Shown: positions 31,576-40,356, counted from the first letter of the stretch. The stretch is DNA of 64,000 nucleotides from Limimaricola sp. (GCF_016125575.1 NZ_WGLM01000005.1:248001-312000); one strand, 5' to 3'. Made by a program: numbers and translations. Notes: generated from the letters alone by a model not told the origin.

Positions 31576-32465
31576 GCGTCGTCCTTTCCGGCAACGTAGG
31601 CGGCGGCGGCGGCCAGCGCCGCCTCCAGCGCGGCCGCGGGGGCAAGGCCGCGGCGTTCGGCGGCGATATGGGCCGCCATGAAGGTATCACCGGCGCCTGT
31701 CACGCGGGCCTGCGTCACGCCGGGCGGGGTGCGGGTGATCTGGCCGGTCGCGTCGGCGGCGCAGACCGGACCGGCGCCGTCGGTCACCAGCACATGGCGC
31801 GCGCCGCGCCCGACCAGCGCCGCCGCGGCTTCAGCAGCACTGGCGAAGGTGGTGGCGCAAAGCAGCCCCGCCTCCTGCCGGTTGACGTAAAGCGTGGCGC
31901 GCGGATGGGTCAGCAGGGCCAGCAGCCGCGTGGCCTTTCCCGGGCTGGCCGGGGCTACGCGAAGATCGGCAGCGGCGAAAAGCGGTGAGGTGGCGATTTC
32001 GGCCAGCAGGTCCTCGGTCAGGTTGCCGTCCAGCGCCACGGGGCCGGCCCAGGGCGCATCCAGACTGCCAAGCCGGCCATCGGCCAGCGGCGCGAGGATG
32101 GCAGCACCGGCGGCTTCGAGCGAGTGGGCATCTGCCACGGCGGCGATCAGGCCGCGGGCATCCTCGATGGCCATGTAGCTGTCGGTGGGTAGATCGGCGG
32201 GACGGTGAAGATGCGCGGTATCAAGGCCCATCGCCTCGGCGGCGGCGACCAGCGCCTCACCCGGCCCGTCACGCCCGACGGCGCTGAGCAGCGCCGGACG
32301 CAGGCCCTGTCGCCGAAGCGTCATGGCGATGTTCATGGCCACGCCGCCGGGAATACGGGTGATCGTGCCCGGCACGTCGGCCCCGGGTGCCATCGCGCCG
32401 GGCGTGCGCCCGATCACGTCCCACAGGACCGAGCCGATGCAAAGGATGTCTGGACGCGCGCGCAT
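31572..32465 (-). CDS. psuK: PfkB family kinase, probable pseudouridine kinase
   Basis: A 297-residue ribokinase-fold kinase. The N-terminal glycine pair region (GGVAMNIAMTLRRQGL) and the C-terminal PfkB signature (ARVTGAGDTFMAAHIA, with catalytic Asp in GAGD) are intact. Coupling to psuG by a four-base overlap makes pseudouridine the likely substrate: PsuK phosphorylates it, PsuG cleaves the product. It is divergent from rpsB, with a 241-bp gap. Confidence 0.87.
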   Translation of the reverse strand: MRARPDILCIGSVLWDVIGRTPGAMAPGADVPGTITRIPGGVAMNIAMTLRRQGLRPALLSAVGRDGPGEALVAAAEAMGLDTAHLHRPADLPTDSYMAIEDARGLIAAVADAHSLEAAGAAILAPLADGRLGSLDAPWAGPVALDGNLTEDLLAEIATSPLFAAADLRVAPASPGKATRLLALLTHPRATLYVNRQEAGLLCATTFASAAEAAAALVGRGARHVLVTDGAGPVCAADATGQITRTPPGVTQARVTGAGDTFMAAHIAAERRGLAPAAALEAALAAAAAYVAGKDDA

Positions 32466-32706
32466 GGCGCTTCATCGCGCGGCCGCGCCGCTTGCGCAAG
32501 CGCGGGGACGCCTCCGGCGGGGAGGTATTTGGGCCAACATGAAGGGCAAGGGGGCTTGCGGCGGGGGCGCGGGCAGGGTAAAGGCGCGCTCATTCTAAAT
32601 CCCGCAGGCAGGGGCGGGTGGTTCGGGGAGAAATCCCGACACCATCCACCGGTTGGACCGAAGGTCTGATACCCCCGCCGAGGCAAAACCGGAAAAAGGA
32701 CGACCC
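32466..32706. promoter_or_regulatory. divergent promoter region and leader of rpsB
   Basis: This 241-bp stretch lies between the psuK start and the rpsB start. GTAAAGGCGCGCTCATTCTAAAT at about 32578-32600 is the least GC-rich part and a plausible rpsB promoter area. The following 100 bases are rich in G and C runs that can pair (GGGGCGGG with CCCCCGCC), so a structured ribosomal-protein leader is possible. I see no gene. Confidence 0.4.
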
Positions 32707-33474
32707 ATGGCTCTTCCCGAGTTTACCATGCGCCAGCTGCTTGAAGCGGGCGTACACTTTGGCCACCAGACCTCGCGCTGGAACCCGAAGATGCAAACCT
32801 ACATCTACGGCGCGCGCAATGGCATCCACATTCTCGACCTGACGCAGACCGTGCCGATGCTCGACCAGGCGTTGCAGGCGATCCGCGATACCGTCGCCAA
32901 AGGTGGCCGCGTGCTGTTTGTCGGCACCAAGCGGCAGGCCCAGAAGGCGATCGCCGATGCCGCCGAGAAATCGGCGCAGTTCTACATGAACCACCGCTGG
33001 CTGGGCGGCACGCTGACCAACTGGCAGACCGTTTCGAAGTCAATCCAGCGCCTCAAGCAAATCGACGAGGCCGCCGAGCGTGGCTTCGAGGGGCTGACCA
33101 AGAAAGAGCGCCTTGGCATGGAACGCGAGCAGGGCAAGCTGCAGGCCAGCCTTGGCGGGATCCGCGAGATGGGCGGCGTGCCGGATATGCTGTTCATCAT
33201 CGACGTGGGCAAGGAAGACCTTGCCATCCTCGAGGCCAACAAGCTGGGCATCCCCGTCGTCGCCGTGGTCGATACCAACTGCTCGCCCAAGGGCGTCAGC
33301 TATCCGATCCCGGGCAACGACGACGCCGCGCGCGCCATTGCGCTTTACTGCGATCTCGCAGCGCGCGCCGCCCTTGACGGGATGAGCGCTCAGCTGGGCG
33401 CGGCCGGCGTCGACATGGGTGCGATGGAAGAACTGGCCGAAGAAGAACTGGCGCTGGAACAGGCCAAGGCCTGA
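32707..33474 (+). CDS. rpsB: 30S ribosomal protein S2
   Basis: A 255-residue ribosomal protein S2. It shows the family opening [48 protein letters not shown] and the C-terminal [21 protein letters not shown]2 binds the head-body junction of the small subunit with S1. The start after AAAAAGGACGACCC is clear; the frame's upstream extension is spurious. rpsB-tsf is the usual conserved gene pair, with a hairpin between them. Confidence 0.98.
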   Translation: MALPEFTMRQLLEAGVHFGHQTSRWNPKMQTYIYGARNGIHILDLTQTVPMLDQALQAIRDTVAKGGRVLFVGTKRQAQKAIADAAEKSAQFYMNHRWLGGTLTNWQTVSKSIQRLKQIDEAAERGFEGLTKKERLGMEREQGKLQASLGGIREMGGVPDMLFIIDVGKEDLAILEANKLGIPVVAVVDTNCSPKGVSYPIPGNDDAARAIALYCDLAARAALDGMSAQLGAAGVDMGAMEELAEEELALEQAKA

Positions 33475-33498
33475 GACCACGCAGTCTTACAGAATTTA

Positions 33499-33524
33499 CC
33501 GGACGGGGCGATATCCCCGTCCGG
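33499..33524 (+). promoter_or_regulatory. intercistronic hairpin between rpsB and tsf
   Basis: CCGGACGGGG and CCCCGTCCGG form a perfect 10-bp stem around CGATAT. No T run follows, so it is more likely a partial attenuator or mRNA-stabilising structure than a full terminator. tsf starts 24 bp later. Confidence 0.7.
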
Positions 33525-33548
33525 CAACATGTTTCAAGGAGAGAGATG

Positions 33549-34427
33549 ATGGCTGTCACCGCACAAATGGTGAAAGACCTGCGCGATTCGACCGGCGCCG
33601 GGATGATGGACGCCAAGAAGGCGCTGACCGAGACCGATGGCGACATGGAAGCGGCCGTTGACTGGCTGCGCACCAAGGGCCTGGCCAAGGCTGCCAAGAA
33701 ATCGGGCCGCACCGCGGCCGAGGGCCTTGTCGCCGTCAGCGTCAAGGACGGGCGTGGCGTGGCGATCGAGGTGAACTCGGAAACCGACTTTGTCGCCAAG
33801 AATGCCGATTTCCAGAAGCTCGTCTCCGATATCGCCGACGTGGCGCTGCAGACCGGTGACTCGCTTGAAGTGGTCAAGGCCGCGCATCTGAACGGCAAAC
33901 CGGTGGAAGAGGTTCTGACCGACGCCATCGCGCGCATCGGCGAGAACATGACGTTCCGCCGCATGCATGTACTGGAAGGCGACACGCTGGTTCACTACGT
34001 CCACAACGCCGCTGCCGAAGGCATGGGCAAGATCGGCGTTCTGGTTGCGCTCAAGGGCGACAACGAGGCGTTCGGCCGTCAAGTGGCGATGCACATCGCC
34101 GCCGCCAACCCGGCCTCGCTGTCCGAGGCCGATCTGGACCCGGCGGTCGTCGCCAAAGAAAAGGCCGTGCAGATGGACATCGCCCGCGAAAGCGGCAAGC
34201 CCGAGGCTGTCATCGAGAAGATGATCGAGGGCCGGATGCGCAAGTTCATCGCCGACTCGACGCTGCTGGGCCAGGCTTTCGTGGTGAACCCCGACCTGAC
34301 CGTCGGCGCCGCTGCGAAAGAGGCCGGTGTCGAGATCACCGGTTTCGTCCGGCTGGAAGTGGGCGAAGGTGTCGAGAAGGAATCCGAGGATTTCGCCGCC
34401 GAGGTCGCCAAGGCCGCCGGGCGCTGA
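33549..34427 (+). CDS. tsf: elongation factor Ts
   Basis: A 292-residue nucleotide exchange factor for EF-Tu. The N-terminal UBA-like domain reads [20 protein letters not shown], and the core has [12 protein letters not shown] with the conserved TDFV that contacts EF-Tu, followed by the two dimerisation subdomains. Two ATGs are adjacent; the second is preferred because AGGAG lies at the usual distance and family members begin MA(V/I)TA. A strong terminator follows 23 bp after the stop. Confidence 0.97.
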   Translation: MAVTAQMVKDLRDSTGAGMMDAKKALTETDGDMEAAVDWLRTKGLAKAAKKSGRTAAEGLVAVSVKDGRGVAIEVNSETDFVAKNADFQKLVSDIADVALQTGDSLEVVKAAHLNGKPVEEVLTDAIARIGENMTFRRMHVLEGDTLVHYVHNAAAEGMGKIGVLVALKGDNEAFGRQVAMHIAAANPASLSEADLDPAVVAKEKAVQMDIARESGKPEAVIEKMIEGRMRKFIADSTLLGQAFVVNPDLTVGAAAKEAGVEITGFVRLEVGEGVEKESEDFAAEVAKAAGR

Positions 34428-34450
34428 TCACCGCGCAATATTCACGAAAA

Positions 34451-34480
34451 GGCCCGCGGCAAGCGCTGCGGGCCTTTTTT
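34451..34480 (+). terminator. intrinsic terminator of rpsB-tsf
   Basis: GGCCCGC (34451-34457) pairs with GCGGGCC (34468-34474) and six T follow directly. Flanking A residues extend the stem against the T run. Confidence 0.9.
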
Positions 34481-34573
34481 CATGGCATTCCAGCACGCCC
34501 TTATTTTACATAATACTGATTATACGATTATCGGAACGGCGCAGAGTGGCTTCTTGAGGCCCTCTCCTTGCGG

Positions 34574-35077
34574 TCACAAGCGAACATTCTTCAGCGCTGC
34601 AACGATGTTGGCGACAACCGCGTCGCGCCGCGGCGCAATGTCAACGGTCACGGCAGCCTCGTCCGGCTCAGGCGGTTCCAGTGCGGCGAACTGGCTATCA
34701 AGAAGCGCGGGCGGCATGAAGTGGCCTTTGCGCGCCGTCATCCGTGACGCAATCACCGCCTTGTCGCCAGCCAGATGCACAAACAGGACATTGCCGCCAG
34801 CCCCGGCGCGAATCCGGTCGCGGTACGCGCGCTTCAGCGCCGAACATCCGATGACAACCGGTGGAGGCTCAACACGCAGCGCCTGCCCCACCTTGTCCAG
34901 CCACGGCGCGCGATCGGCATCGTCCAGCGGTTCGCCGCGCGCCATCTTTTCAATGTTTTCAGTGGGATGCAGATCATCTCCATCGATGAAGCGCGCGCCC
35001 GTCGCAGCGGCAAGCGCCGCACCGATAGCCGACTTGCCACAACCCGATACGCCCATCACCACGATGCGTGGGATCAC
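34574..35077 (-). CDS. gntK: gluconokinase
   Basis: A 167-residue carbohydrate kinase of the GntK/IdnK type that phosphorylates gluconate to 6-phosphogluconate. It has the P-loop GVSGCGKSAIG near residue 9, DGDDLHPTENIEKM with family-typical Asp/His, and GCSALKRAYRDRIR. The GTG start overlaps the stop of the SDR gene as GTGA, which fixes the start; the long upstream frame is a shadow of the SDR gene. It is the last step of the idonate/gluconate route encoded here. Confidence 0.92.
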   Translation of the reverse strand: MIPRIVVMGVSGCGKSAIGAALAAATGARFIDGDDLHPTENIEKMARGEPLDDADRAPWLDKVGQALRVEPPPVVIGCSALKRAYRDRIRAGAGGNVLFVHLAGDKAVIASRMTARKGHFMPPALLDSQFAALEPPEPDEAAVTVDIAPRRDAVVANIVAALKNVRL

Positions 35078-35841
35078 AGCGAAACCGTGATGCCACCGTC
35101 CACATAGACGGTATGTCCGTTGACGAAGGAGGCCGCGTCCGACGCCAGGAAGATGCAGGCGCCGACCAGTTCTTCGACCTTGCCCCAGCGTCCCGCAGGC
35201 GTGCGCTTGGCCAGCCAGGCGCTGAAATCCGGGTCGGCGACCAGCGCGGCATTCAAGGGCGTTTCGAAATATCCCGGTGCAATTCCATTGACTTGCAGGC
35301 CGTACTTCGCCCAATCCGTGGCCATGCCCTTGGTCAGGTTGGCCACCGCGCCCTTGGTCGCCGTGTAGGGCGCGATGGAGGGCCGAGCGAGCGCCGCCTG
35401 CACGCTGGCGATATTCACGATCCGCCCGCGCCCGCGGGCGATCATGTGCCGCCCCACTGCCTGGCCCACATGAAAGACCGAGGCGATATTGGTTTGCAGC
35501 AGGCGCTCGAAGGCGTCGGCGGGAAAATCCTCGAGTGGCGCGCGGTGCTGCATCCCGGCATTGTTGACGAGAATGTCGATCGGCCCGGTCTCGGCCTCGA
35601 ACCCATCGATGGCCGTGCGGACGGCGTCATGATCTGTCACGTCGAAGGCCAGAACGCGCACCTTGGCGCCCTCGCCCCGCAGCGCGGCAGCGGCGTCATC
35701 CAGCTTGGCCGTGTTGCGCCCGTTCAGAACCACCTCGGCCCCGGCGGCGGCAAGGCCGCGCGCCAGCGCAAGGCCGATGCCCTGCGAAGACCCGGTGACA
35801 AGGGCGCGGCGCCCGGTCAGATCAAACAGGGACAGGCTCAT
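35074..35841 (-). CDS. gluconate 5-dehydrogenase / 5-ketogluconate reductase-like SDR
   Basis: A 255-residue short-chain dehydrogenase: cofactor loop TGSSQGIGLA at residues 16-25, NNAG near 92, and catalytic Tyr/Lys in YTATKG. Its neighbours (gluconokinase downstream with GTGA overlap, idonate dehydrogenase divergent) point to the IdnO role, reducing 5-keto-gluconate to gluconate. GYFETPLNAAL near residue 190 fits this subgroup. A LacI-type operator lies 40 bp upstream of its start. Confidence 0.83.
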   Translation of the reverse strand: MSLSLFDLTGRRALVTGSSQGIGLALARGLAAAGAEVVLNGRNTAKLDDAAAALRGEGAKVRVLAFDVTDHDAVRTAIDGFEAETGPIDILVNNAGMQHRAPLEDFPADAFERLLQTNIASVFHVGQAVGRHMIARGRGRIVNIASVQAALARPSIAPYTATKGAVANLTKGMATDWAKYGLQVNGIAPGYFETPLNAALVADPDFSAWLAKRTPAGRWGKVEELVGACIFLASDAASFVNGHTVYVDGGITVSL

Positions 35842-35880
35842 GCGGGGCCTCGCTTTCGTCTCGACAAGGAAAGAATGCGG

Positions 35881-35901
35881 ACGTTATGTTACCGATAACG
35901 T
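35881..35901. promoter_or_regulatory. LacI/GntR-type operator between the SDR and idnD genes
   Basis: The core GTTACCGATAAC (35888-35899) is a near-perfect dyad. It is nested in a second inverted repeat, ACGTTAT/ATAACGT (35881-35887 and 35895-35901). The same core recurs near the lacI and ABC genes and resembles the GntR/IdnR boxes known from enterobacteria. It could repress both divergent genes. Confidence 0.75.
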
Positions 35902-35960
35902 AGCCTGTCAACCGGCCCGTCCGGGCCTCCGACGACGGGCCGGAAGAGGACCGCCCCGCC

Positions 35961-36989
35961 ATGAAGACCCTTGTCATCCACGCTGCCCATGACCTGCGCA
36001 TCACCGAGGCCGACAGCCCAAGCCCCGGCCCCGGCGAGGTGCAGATCCGGCTGGCCACGGGCGGCATTTGCGGATCGGACCTGCATTATTACAACCACGG
36101 CGGCTTCGGCGCGGTGCGGCTGCGCGAACCGATGATCCTTGGCCACGAGGTGGCCGGACACATCACCGAACTGGGCGATGGCGTGACAGGCCTGCAGGTT
36201 GGGCAACTGGTTGCGGTATCGCCCTCAAGGCCCTGCAATGCCTGCAAATATTGCCTTGAAGGCATGCCGAACCAATGCCTGAACATGCGCTTTTACGGCT
36301 CGGCCATGCCGTTTCCGCATATCCAGGGCGCGTTCCGGCAGGTGCTGGTGGCCGATGCCGCGCAATGCGCGGATGCGACCCGCCTGACCCCGGGCGAGGC
36401 CGCGATGGCCGAGCCGCTGGCGGTGACGCTGCACGCGACGCGGCGCGCGGGCAACCTGCTGGGCAAGGCCGTGCTGGTCACAGGCTGCGGCCCGATCGGG
36501 ATTCTGGCCATTCTCAGCGCACGGCGCGCGGGCGCGGGGCTGATCGTGGCGACCGACCTGTCGGATTTCACGCTGGAGATGGCCCGCCGCGCGGGCGCGG
36601 ACGCGGTGATCAACACCCGCACCGATCCGCAGGGCCTCGACCGTTTCACGCCCGACAAGGGCACCTTTGACGTGCTTTACGAATGTTCGGGCGCGGCCCC
36701 TGCCCTTGCCGCCGGGATCGGCGCGATGCGGCCCGGCGGCACGATCATGCAGCTGGGCCTTGGCGGCGACATGATGGTGCCGGTGCAGGCGCTGACCGCG
36801 AAGGAGCTGTCGCTCAAGGGCTCGTTCCGCTTTCACGCCGAGTTCTTCGCGGGCGTGGAGCTGATGCGCAAGGGCCTGATCGACGTCAAGCCGCTGATCA
36901 CACAAACGCTGGGCATCGACGATGCAGATCAGGCGTTCCAGATCGCCAGCGACAGGACCCGCGCGATCAAGACCCAGATCGCGTTCTAG
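35961..36989 (+). CDS. idnD: L-idonate 5-dehydrogenase (zinc-type MDR)
   Basis: A 342-residue medium-chain dehydrogenase. Catalytic-zinc residues appear in GGICGSDLHYYNHGG (Cys near 37) and LGHEVAG (His near 61). The structural-zinc lobe has CNACKYCLEGMPNQC around residues 91-105, and the cofactor fold has VTGCGPIGILA near 173. The features match L-idonate 5-dehydrogenase, which yields 5-ketogluconate; sorbitol dehydrogenase is the close alternative. It converges on the HIBADH-like gene with a 23-bp overlap of the 3' ends. Confidence 0.88.
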   Translation: MKTLVIHAAHDLRITEADSPSPGPGEVQIRLATGGICGSDLHYYNHGGFGAVRLREPMILGHEVAGHITELGDGVTGLQVGQLVAVSPSRPCNACKYCLEGMPNQCLNMRFYGSAMPFPHIQGAFRQVLVADAAQCADATRLTPGEAAMAEPLAVTLHATRRAGNLLGKAVLVTGCGPIGILAILSARRAGAGLIVATDLSDFTLEMARRAGADAVINTRTDPQGLDRFTPDKGTFDVLYECSGAAPALAAGIGAMRPGGTIMQLGLGGDMMVPVQALTAKELSLKGSFRFHAEFFAGVELMRKGLIDVKPLITQTLGIDDADQAFQIASDRTRAIKTQIAF

Positions 36990-37842
36990 CGCGGCGTTCC
37001 AGCCAGACGTAATAGGCCGAATGGTCCATCTCGGCGCCGTCGTGGTTCAGCACGAAATCGCGAAACGCCTCGGCCACGGTGTGGCCCAGTGGCAGGTCCA
37101 GATCATGTTCATGCGCCACCTTAAGGGCGTTGTCCAAGTCCTTGAGTTGGATGACAGATCGTCCGCCCGGCACGAAATCGCCCCGCACCATCCGCCCGCC
37201 GTGCAGGTCAAGGATGCGGCTGTCGGCAAAGCCGCCCTTCAGCGCCTCGCGCAGCTTGGCGGGGTCACAGCCAGCAGCCTCGGCCAGGCGAAAGGCCTCG
37301 GCCACCGTGCCGATGGTGGTGGCGACGATCAGCTGGTTGGCAAGTTTCGCCACCTGTCCGGCACCGACCGGACCCAACAGCGTCGGCCGCCCCATCAGAT
37401 CGAACACCGGTTTGGCCGCCGCGAAATCCGCCTCGGACCCGCCGACGAGGATGGCCAGCGTACCGGCCTCGGCCCCTGTCACGCCGCCCGAAACCGGCGC
37501 GTCAAGGTAGCGCAGGCCAAGCGCGCGGGCCGCCTCGGCCAGCGCGATGTCGGTCGCCGGATCGACCGACCCCATGTCGAGGATCAGGGCGCCCTGCCCG
37601 GCCGCCTCCATCGCCCCTGCCTCGACCAGCACGGCACGCGTCGCCGGCCCGTCGATCAGCATCGACAGCACAACCTCGGCGCCTGCCGCGGCCTCGGCCG
37701 GCGTGTCGCGCACCTGCGCGCCCTCCACGGCCTCGGCCCGCGCGCGGCTGCGGTTCCACACCGACACGTCGTGCCCGCCCGCGATCAGCCGGCGCGCCAT
37801 CGGCGCCCCCATCAGGCCGGTGCCCAGAACGCAAATCTTCAT
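36967..37842 (-). CDS. 3-hydroxyisobutyrate dehydrogenase family NAD-dependent oxidoreductase
   Basis: A 291-residue beta-hydroxyacid dehydrogenase. The NAD loop GTGLMGAPMARRL is at residues 7-19, the substrate site DAPVSGGVTGAE lies near 118-129, and the catalytic Lys is in GAGQVAKLANQL near 171. Relatives include HIBADH, tartronate semialdehyde reductase and sugar-acid dehydrogenases, and the sugar-acid context here favours one of the latter. It is translationally coupled (ATGA) to the GlcG-like gene. Confidence 0.85.
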   Translation of the reverse strand: MKICVLGTGLMGAPMARRLIAGGHDVSVWNRSRARAEAVEGAQVRDTPAEAAAGAEVVLSMLIDGPATRAVLVEAGAMEAAGQGALILDMGSVDPATDIALAEAARALGLRYLDAPVSGGVTGAEAGTLAILVGGSEADFAAAKPVFDLMGRPTLLGPVGAGQVAKLANQLIVATTIGTVAEAFRLAEAAGCDPAKLREALKGGFADSRILDLHGGRMVRGDFVPGGRSVIQLKDLDNALKVAHEHDLDLPLGHTVAEAFRDFVLNHDGAEMDHSAYYVWLERRARTRSGS

Positions 37843-38255
37843 GTCTCTGCTCCTATTGCTGCCAGCGCCGCGCGCGCGACCTCCAGATCCTGCTCGCCCG
37901 TGCCCGAACCCACGCCGATACCGCCCAGCAGAACGCCGCCCACCCGGATCGGCAGGCCGCCCGGCAGGCCGGTCATGGCGCCGTCGGTTGCCAGCCCGAT
38001 CGCCGTGCGCACCGCTTCGGGCACGGCCCCGCTGGGCGCGCCGGTCGAGGCCGCGGTCAGCGCCTTGGCCCGCGCGCTGCGGCGGCTGAGGAACTTGGCC
38101 CCGGTCATCCGCACCTCGGCCAGCACCTCGCCGCTGGCATCGACGATGACGATGCATTGCGGCTGGCCCATCGCCTCGGCCCTTGCCACCGCGGCGTCGA
38201 TCATGGCCAGCGCGCCGCGATGCGTCAGGCGCGTCGTCGTTTCGGTAAAGGACAT
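37839..38255 (-). CDS. GlcG/HbpS family protein
   Basis: A 138-residue protein of the heme-binding HbpS/GlcG (DUF336) family, with ALAMIDAAVARAEAMGQPQCIVIVD at the start (first 20 shown as a motif region, residues 15-34) and GLPIRVGGVLLGGIGVGSG towards the end. GlcG-like proteins often accompany glycolate or sugar-acid oxidation genes; their biochemical role is unsettled. It is the first gene of a two-gene operon with the HIBADH-like enzyme and is divergent from the SMP-30 lactonase gene across an operator-like site. Confidence 0.8.
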   Translation of the reverse strand: MSFTETTTRLTHRGALAMIDAAVARAEAMGQPQCIVIVDASGEVLAEVRMTGAKFLSRRSARAKALTAASTGAPSGAVPEAVRTAIGLATDGAMTGLPGGLPIRVGGVLLGGIGVGSGTGEQDLEVARAALAAIGAET

Positions 38256-38300
38256 CTCTCTCCCTTGTCCGGGCCTTGACCGCCCGGCATGCGCTGGCAT

Positions 38301-38313
38301 GGTATCGGTAACG
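38301..38313. promoter_or_regulatory. degenerate LacI-type operator between glcG-like and lactonase genes
   Basis: GGTATCGGTAACG keeps one perfect half-site (GGTAAC) of the GTTAYCGRTAAC motif, while the left half is GGTA instead of GTTA. It sits 18 bp before the lactonase start codon. Its position in a divergent promoter matches the other operators. Confidence 0.55.
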
Positions 38314-38330
38314 CAGGCAGCCGCAAGGGG

Positions 38331-39242
38331 ATGACGACGATGCCGATGCTAACCGCCGAGGTCATCGACCCCGCCTTTTCGCGCTTCATCATCGGCAATG
38401 CGCCGGTCATCCAGCTGGCCACCGGGTTTTCATGGGTCGAGGGGCCGGTCTGGTTCGGAGATGCGGGGTGCCTGCTGTTTTCCGACATCCCGTCCAACCG
38501 CATCCTGCGCTGGACGCCGGGAAGCGGCATCACGACCTATCGCGCGCCTTCGAACTACGCCAACGGCCATACGCGCGACCGCGAGGGGCGGCTGGTATCC
38601 TGCGAACACGGCACCCGGCGCGTGACGCGGACCGAGCATGACGGCACCATCACCGTCATCGCCGACAGGTTCGAGGGCAAGCGGCTGAACTCGCCCAATG
38701 ACGTGGTGGTGAAATCGGACGGCACGATTTGGTTCTCGGACCCCCATTACGGGATCATGACCGATTACGAGGGCTTCCGTGCCGAGCAGGAACTGCCCTG
38801 TCGCGTCTACCGGGTTGACCCGGCCACGGGTGAGATCGCGGTGATGATCGACGACATGCAATGCCCCAACGGCCTGGCCTTCTCGCCCGATGAGGGGCTG
38901 CTTTACGTCGCCGATACGGGCCGGATGTTCAGCGACGATCCGCAGCACATCCGCGTCTACGACATGGAGGGCGGCCGGCCCGTGCGGGGGCGGCATTTCC
39001 ATACGGTCAGCCCCGGTTGCGCCGACGGGTTCCGGCTGGACAGCGAGGGGTATCTGTGGACCTCGGCCGCCGACGGGGTGCATTGCATCGCGCCCGATGG
39101 CCACCTGATGGGCAAGATCCCGGTGCCGGAGCTGGTGTCGAACATCTGCTTCGGGGGTCGCGCCAAGCACGAACTTTATATCACCGCGACATCCAGCCTC
39201 TATCGCGTGACGCTGAACCGCAGCGGCGTGCAGCGGCCCTAG
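38331..39242 (+). CDS. SMP-30/gluconolactonase family lactonase
   Basis: A 303-residue six-bladed beta-propeller lactonase. The metal ligands are visible: Glu in WVEGPVWF, Asn in LNSPNDVVV, Asn in CPNGLAFSPDE, and Asp in GCADGFRLD. It would hydrolyse a sugar lactone to the sugar acid used by the neighbouring dehydrogenases; location may be cytoplasmic as there is no signal peptide. AAGGGG precedes the ATG. Its stop codon overlaps the convergent lacI stop by four bases. Confidence 0.87.
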   Translation: MTTMPMLTAEVIDPAFSRFIIGNAPVIQLATGFSWVEGPVWFGDAGCLLFSDIPSNRILRWTPGSGITTYRAPSNYANGHTRDREGRLVSCEHGTRRVTRTEHDGTITVIADRFEGKRLNSPNDVVVKSDGTIWFSDPHYGIMTDYEGFRAEQELPCRVYRVDPATGEIAVMIDDMQCPNGLAFSPDEGLLYVADTGRMFSDDPQHIRVYDMEGGRPVRGRHFHTVSPGCADGFRLDSEGYLWTSAADGVHCIAPDGHLMGKIPVPELVSNICFGGRAKHELYITATSSLYRVTLNRSGVQRP

Positions 39243-40246
39243 ACGGTTCCGCCGGGCACCAGCCGGGTCTGCACCACCGTCACCTCTTCCACCGTGTCGC
39301 CGCGCAGGCGCCGCACCAGCGCCTCGGCCGCGGCCTTGCCCAGCCTTGCGGTGGGCACGACCGTTGTCGTCAGCCGCCGCGGCAGGATCGACGCCGCCTC
39401 CATCCCGCCCCAGCCGGCGACACCGATGTCGTCGGGCACCGAGATGCCCCGCGACGCGAGGTAGGCCATGCCGCCGATCGCCATCTCGTCATCGTGGTAG
39501 TAAAGCGCATCCAGCGCGGGCGCGCGGCCTAGGATGGTTTCGGTCCCGTAAAAGCCCGCGTAGAACCCCGGCCGGTCATTCAGCACCTCTGACGCCGCCA
39601 GTGTCAGCCCCGCATCGGCCAGCGCCGCGCGAAAGCCCGCCTCGCGGCTGTGGCCCATCGCGTCGCGGTCGGCGAGCGCGCCGACATGGCCGATCCGCCG
39701 CCTGCCCCGCCCGGTGACGAAACGGCCCATCTCGTAGCCGTTGTCGTAATGCGAAAAGCCGACGGCGATATCGACGGGCGATGTCGTGAGATCCCAGATC
39801 TCGACCACCGGCACGGTCATGTCGCGCAGCAATTCCAGCGTGCCCGCGGTATGGCGCCGCCCCGCCAGCATGACGCCCGCAGGCCGCCACGAGGCCAGAC
39901 CGCGCAGCCAGCTTTCCTCCTCGTCCGGCAACTGGTCGTGGCTACCGATCATCGTCTGGTAGCCCAGTCGCGCCAGCGTCGCGTTGATCGATTCCAGTGC
40001 CGCGCCGAAAAGGGCCGAGGTCAGCCGCGGCACGCAGACGCCGACAAGCGTGGACGATCCAGCCGGGCCGAAGGCCGCGGCGAGCCGGTTGGGCAGGTAG
40101 CCCTGCCGCGCGACTTCGCGCATGACCTTGTCGCGGGTCTCTTCGGAAAAACCCGCCGCGCCGCGCAGGACGCGGCTGACCGTCATCTTCGAGACCCCGG
40201 CCGCGCGCGCGATCGAGTCGAGACCCGCGCCCGATTTCCTGGCCAT
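39239..40246 (-). CDS. LacI family transcriptional regulator (GntR-like)
   Basis: A 335-residue regulator. The N-terminal HTH is LDSIARAAGVSKMTVSRVLR (residues 9-28) with a hinge helix LPNRLAAAF, followed by a periplasmic-binding-protein-like effector domain. GGAGG lies seven bases before the ATG. It is divergent from the ABC importer genes, and perfect dyads GTTATCGATAAC and GTTACCGGTAAC lie in the shared promoter. It is the likely repressor of the whole 34.6-44 kb cassette, sensing gluconate, idonate or a related acid. Confidence 0.88.
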   Translation of the reverse strand: MARKSGAGLDSIARAAGVSKMTVSRVLRGAAGFSEETRDKVMREVARQGYLPNRLAAAFGPAGSSTLVGVCVPRLTSALFGAALESINATLARLGYQTMIGSHDQLPDEEESWLRGLASWRPAGVMLAGRRHTAGTLELLRDMTVPVVEIWDLTTSPVDIAVGFSHYDNGYEMGRFVTGRGRRRIGHVGALADRDAMGHSREAGFRAALADAGLTLAASEVLNDRPGFYAGFYGTETILGRAPALDALYYHDDEMAIGGMAYLASRGISVPDDIGVAGWGGMEAASILPRRLTTTVVPTARLGKAAAEALVRRLRGDTVEEVTVVQTRLVPGGTV

Positions 40247-40290
40247 GGCACATCCTCCGTTGCATTCCATGCATAGCATGTCGCGTCTAC

Positions 40291-40302
40291 GTTATCGATA
40301 AC
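40291..40302. promoter_or_regulatory. LacI-type operator near lacI
   Basis: GTTATCGATAAC is a perfect 12-bp palindrome, 45 bp upstream of the lacI start. It probably mediates autoregulation. Confidence 0.75.
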
Positions 40303-40344
40303 TTCCTGCTTGACAGCCGTGCAGCGGATTCTCATTCTGAGTGC

Positions 40345-40356
40345 GTTACCGGTAAC
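40345..40356. promoter_or_regulatory. LacI-type operator upstream of the sugar ABC operon
   Basis: GTTACCGGTAAC is a perfect 12-bp palindrome, 38 bp before the ATPase start codon and 54 bp (centre to centre) from the lacI-proximal site. Two operators at this spacing would permit co-operative or looped binding. Confidence 0.78.

Noticed and set aside
29235-32465. LysE-type, DUF502 and psu genes as part of the small-protein system
   Set aside because: They share the strand but have well-known independent roles, and the 86-bp gap before the array allows a separate promoter. Linkage alone is not enough.
34500-34535. Possible dif/XerCD site (CATAA, six bases, TTAT)
   Set aside because: The left half and spacing resemble dif, but the right half lacks the TTATGTTAA core, and nothing in the gene context points to the replication terminus.
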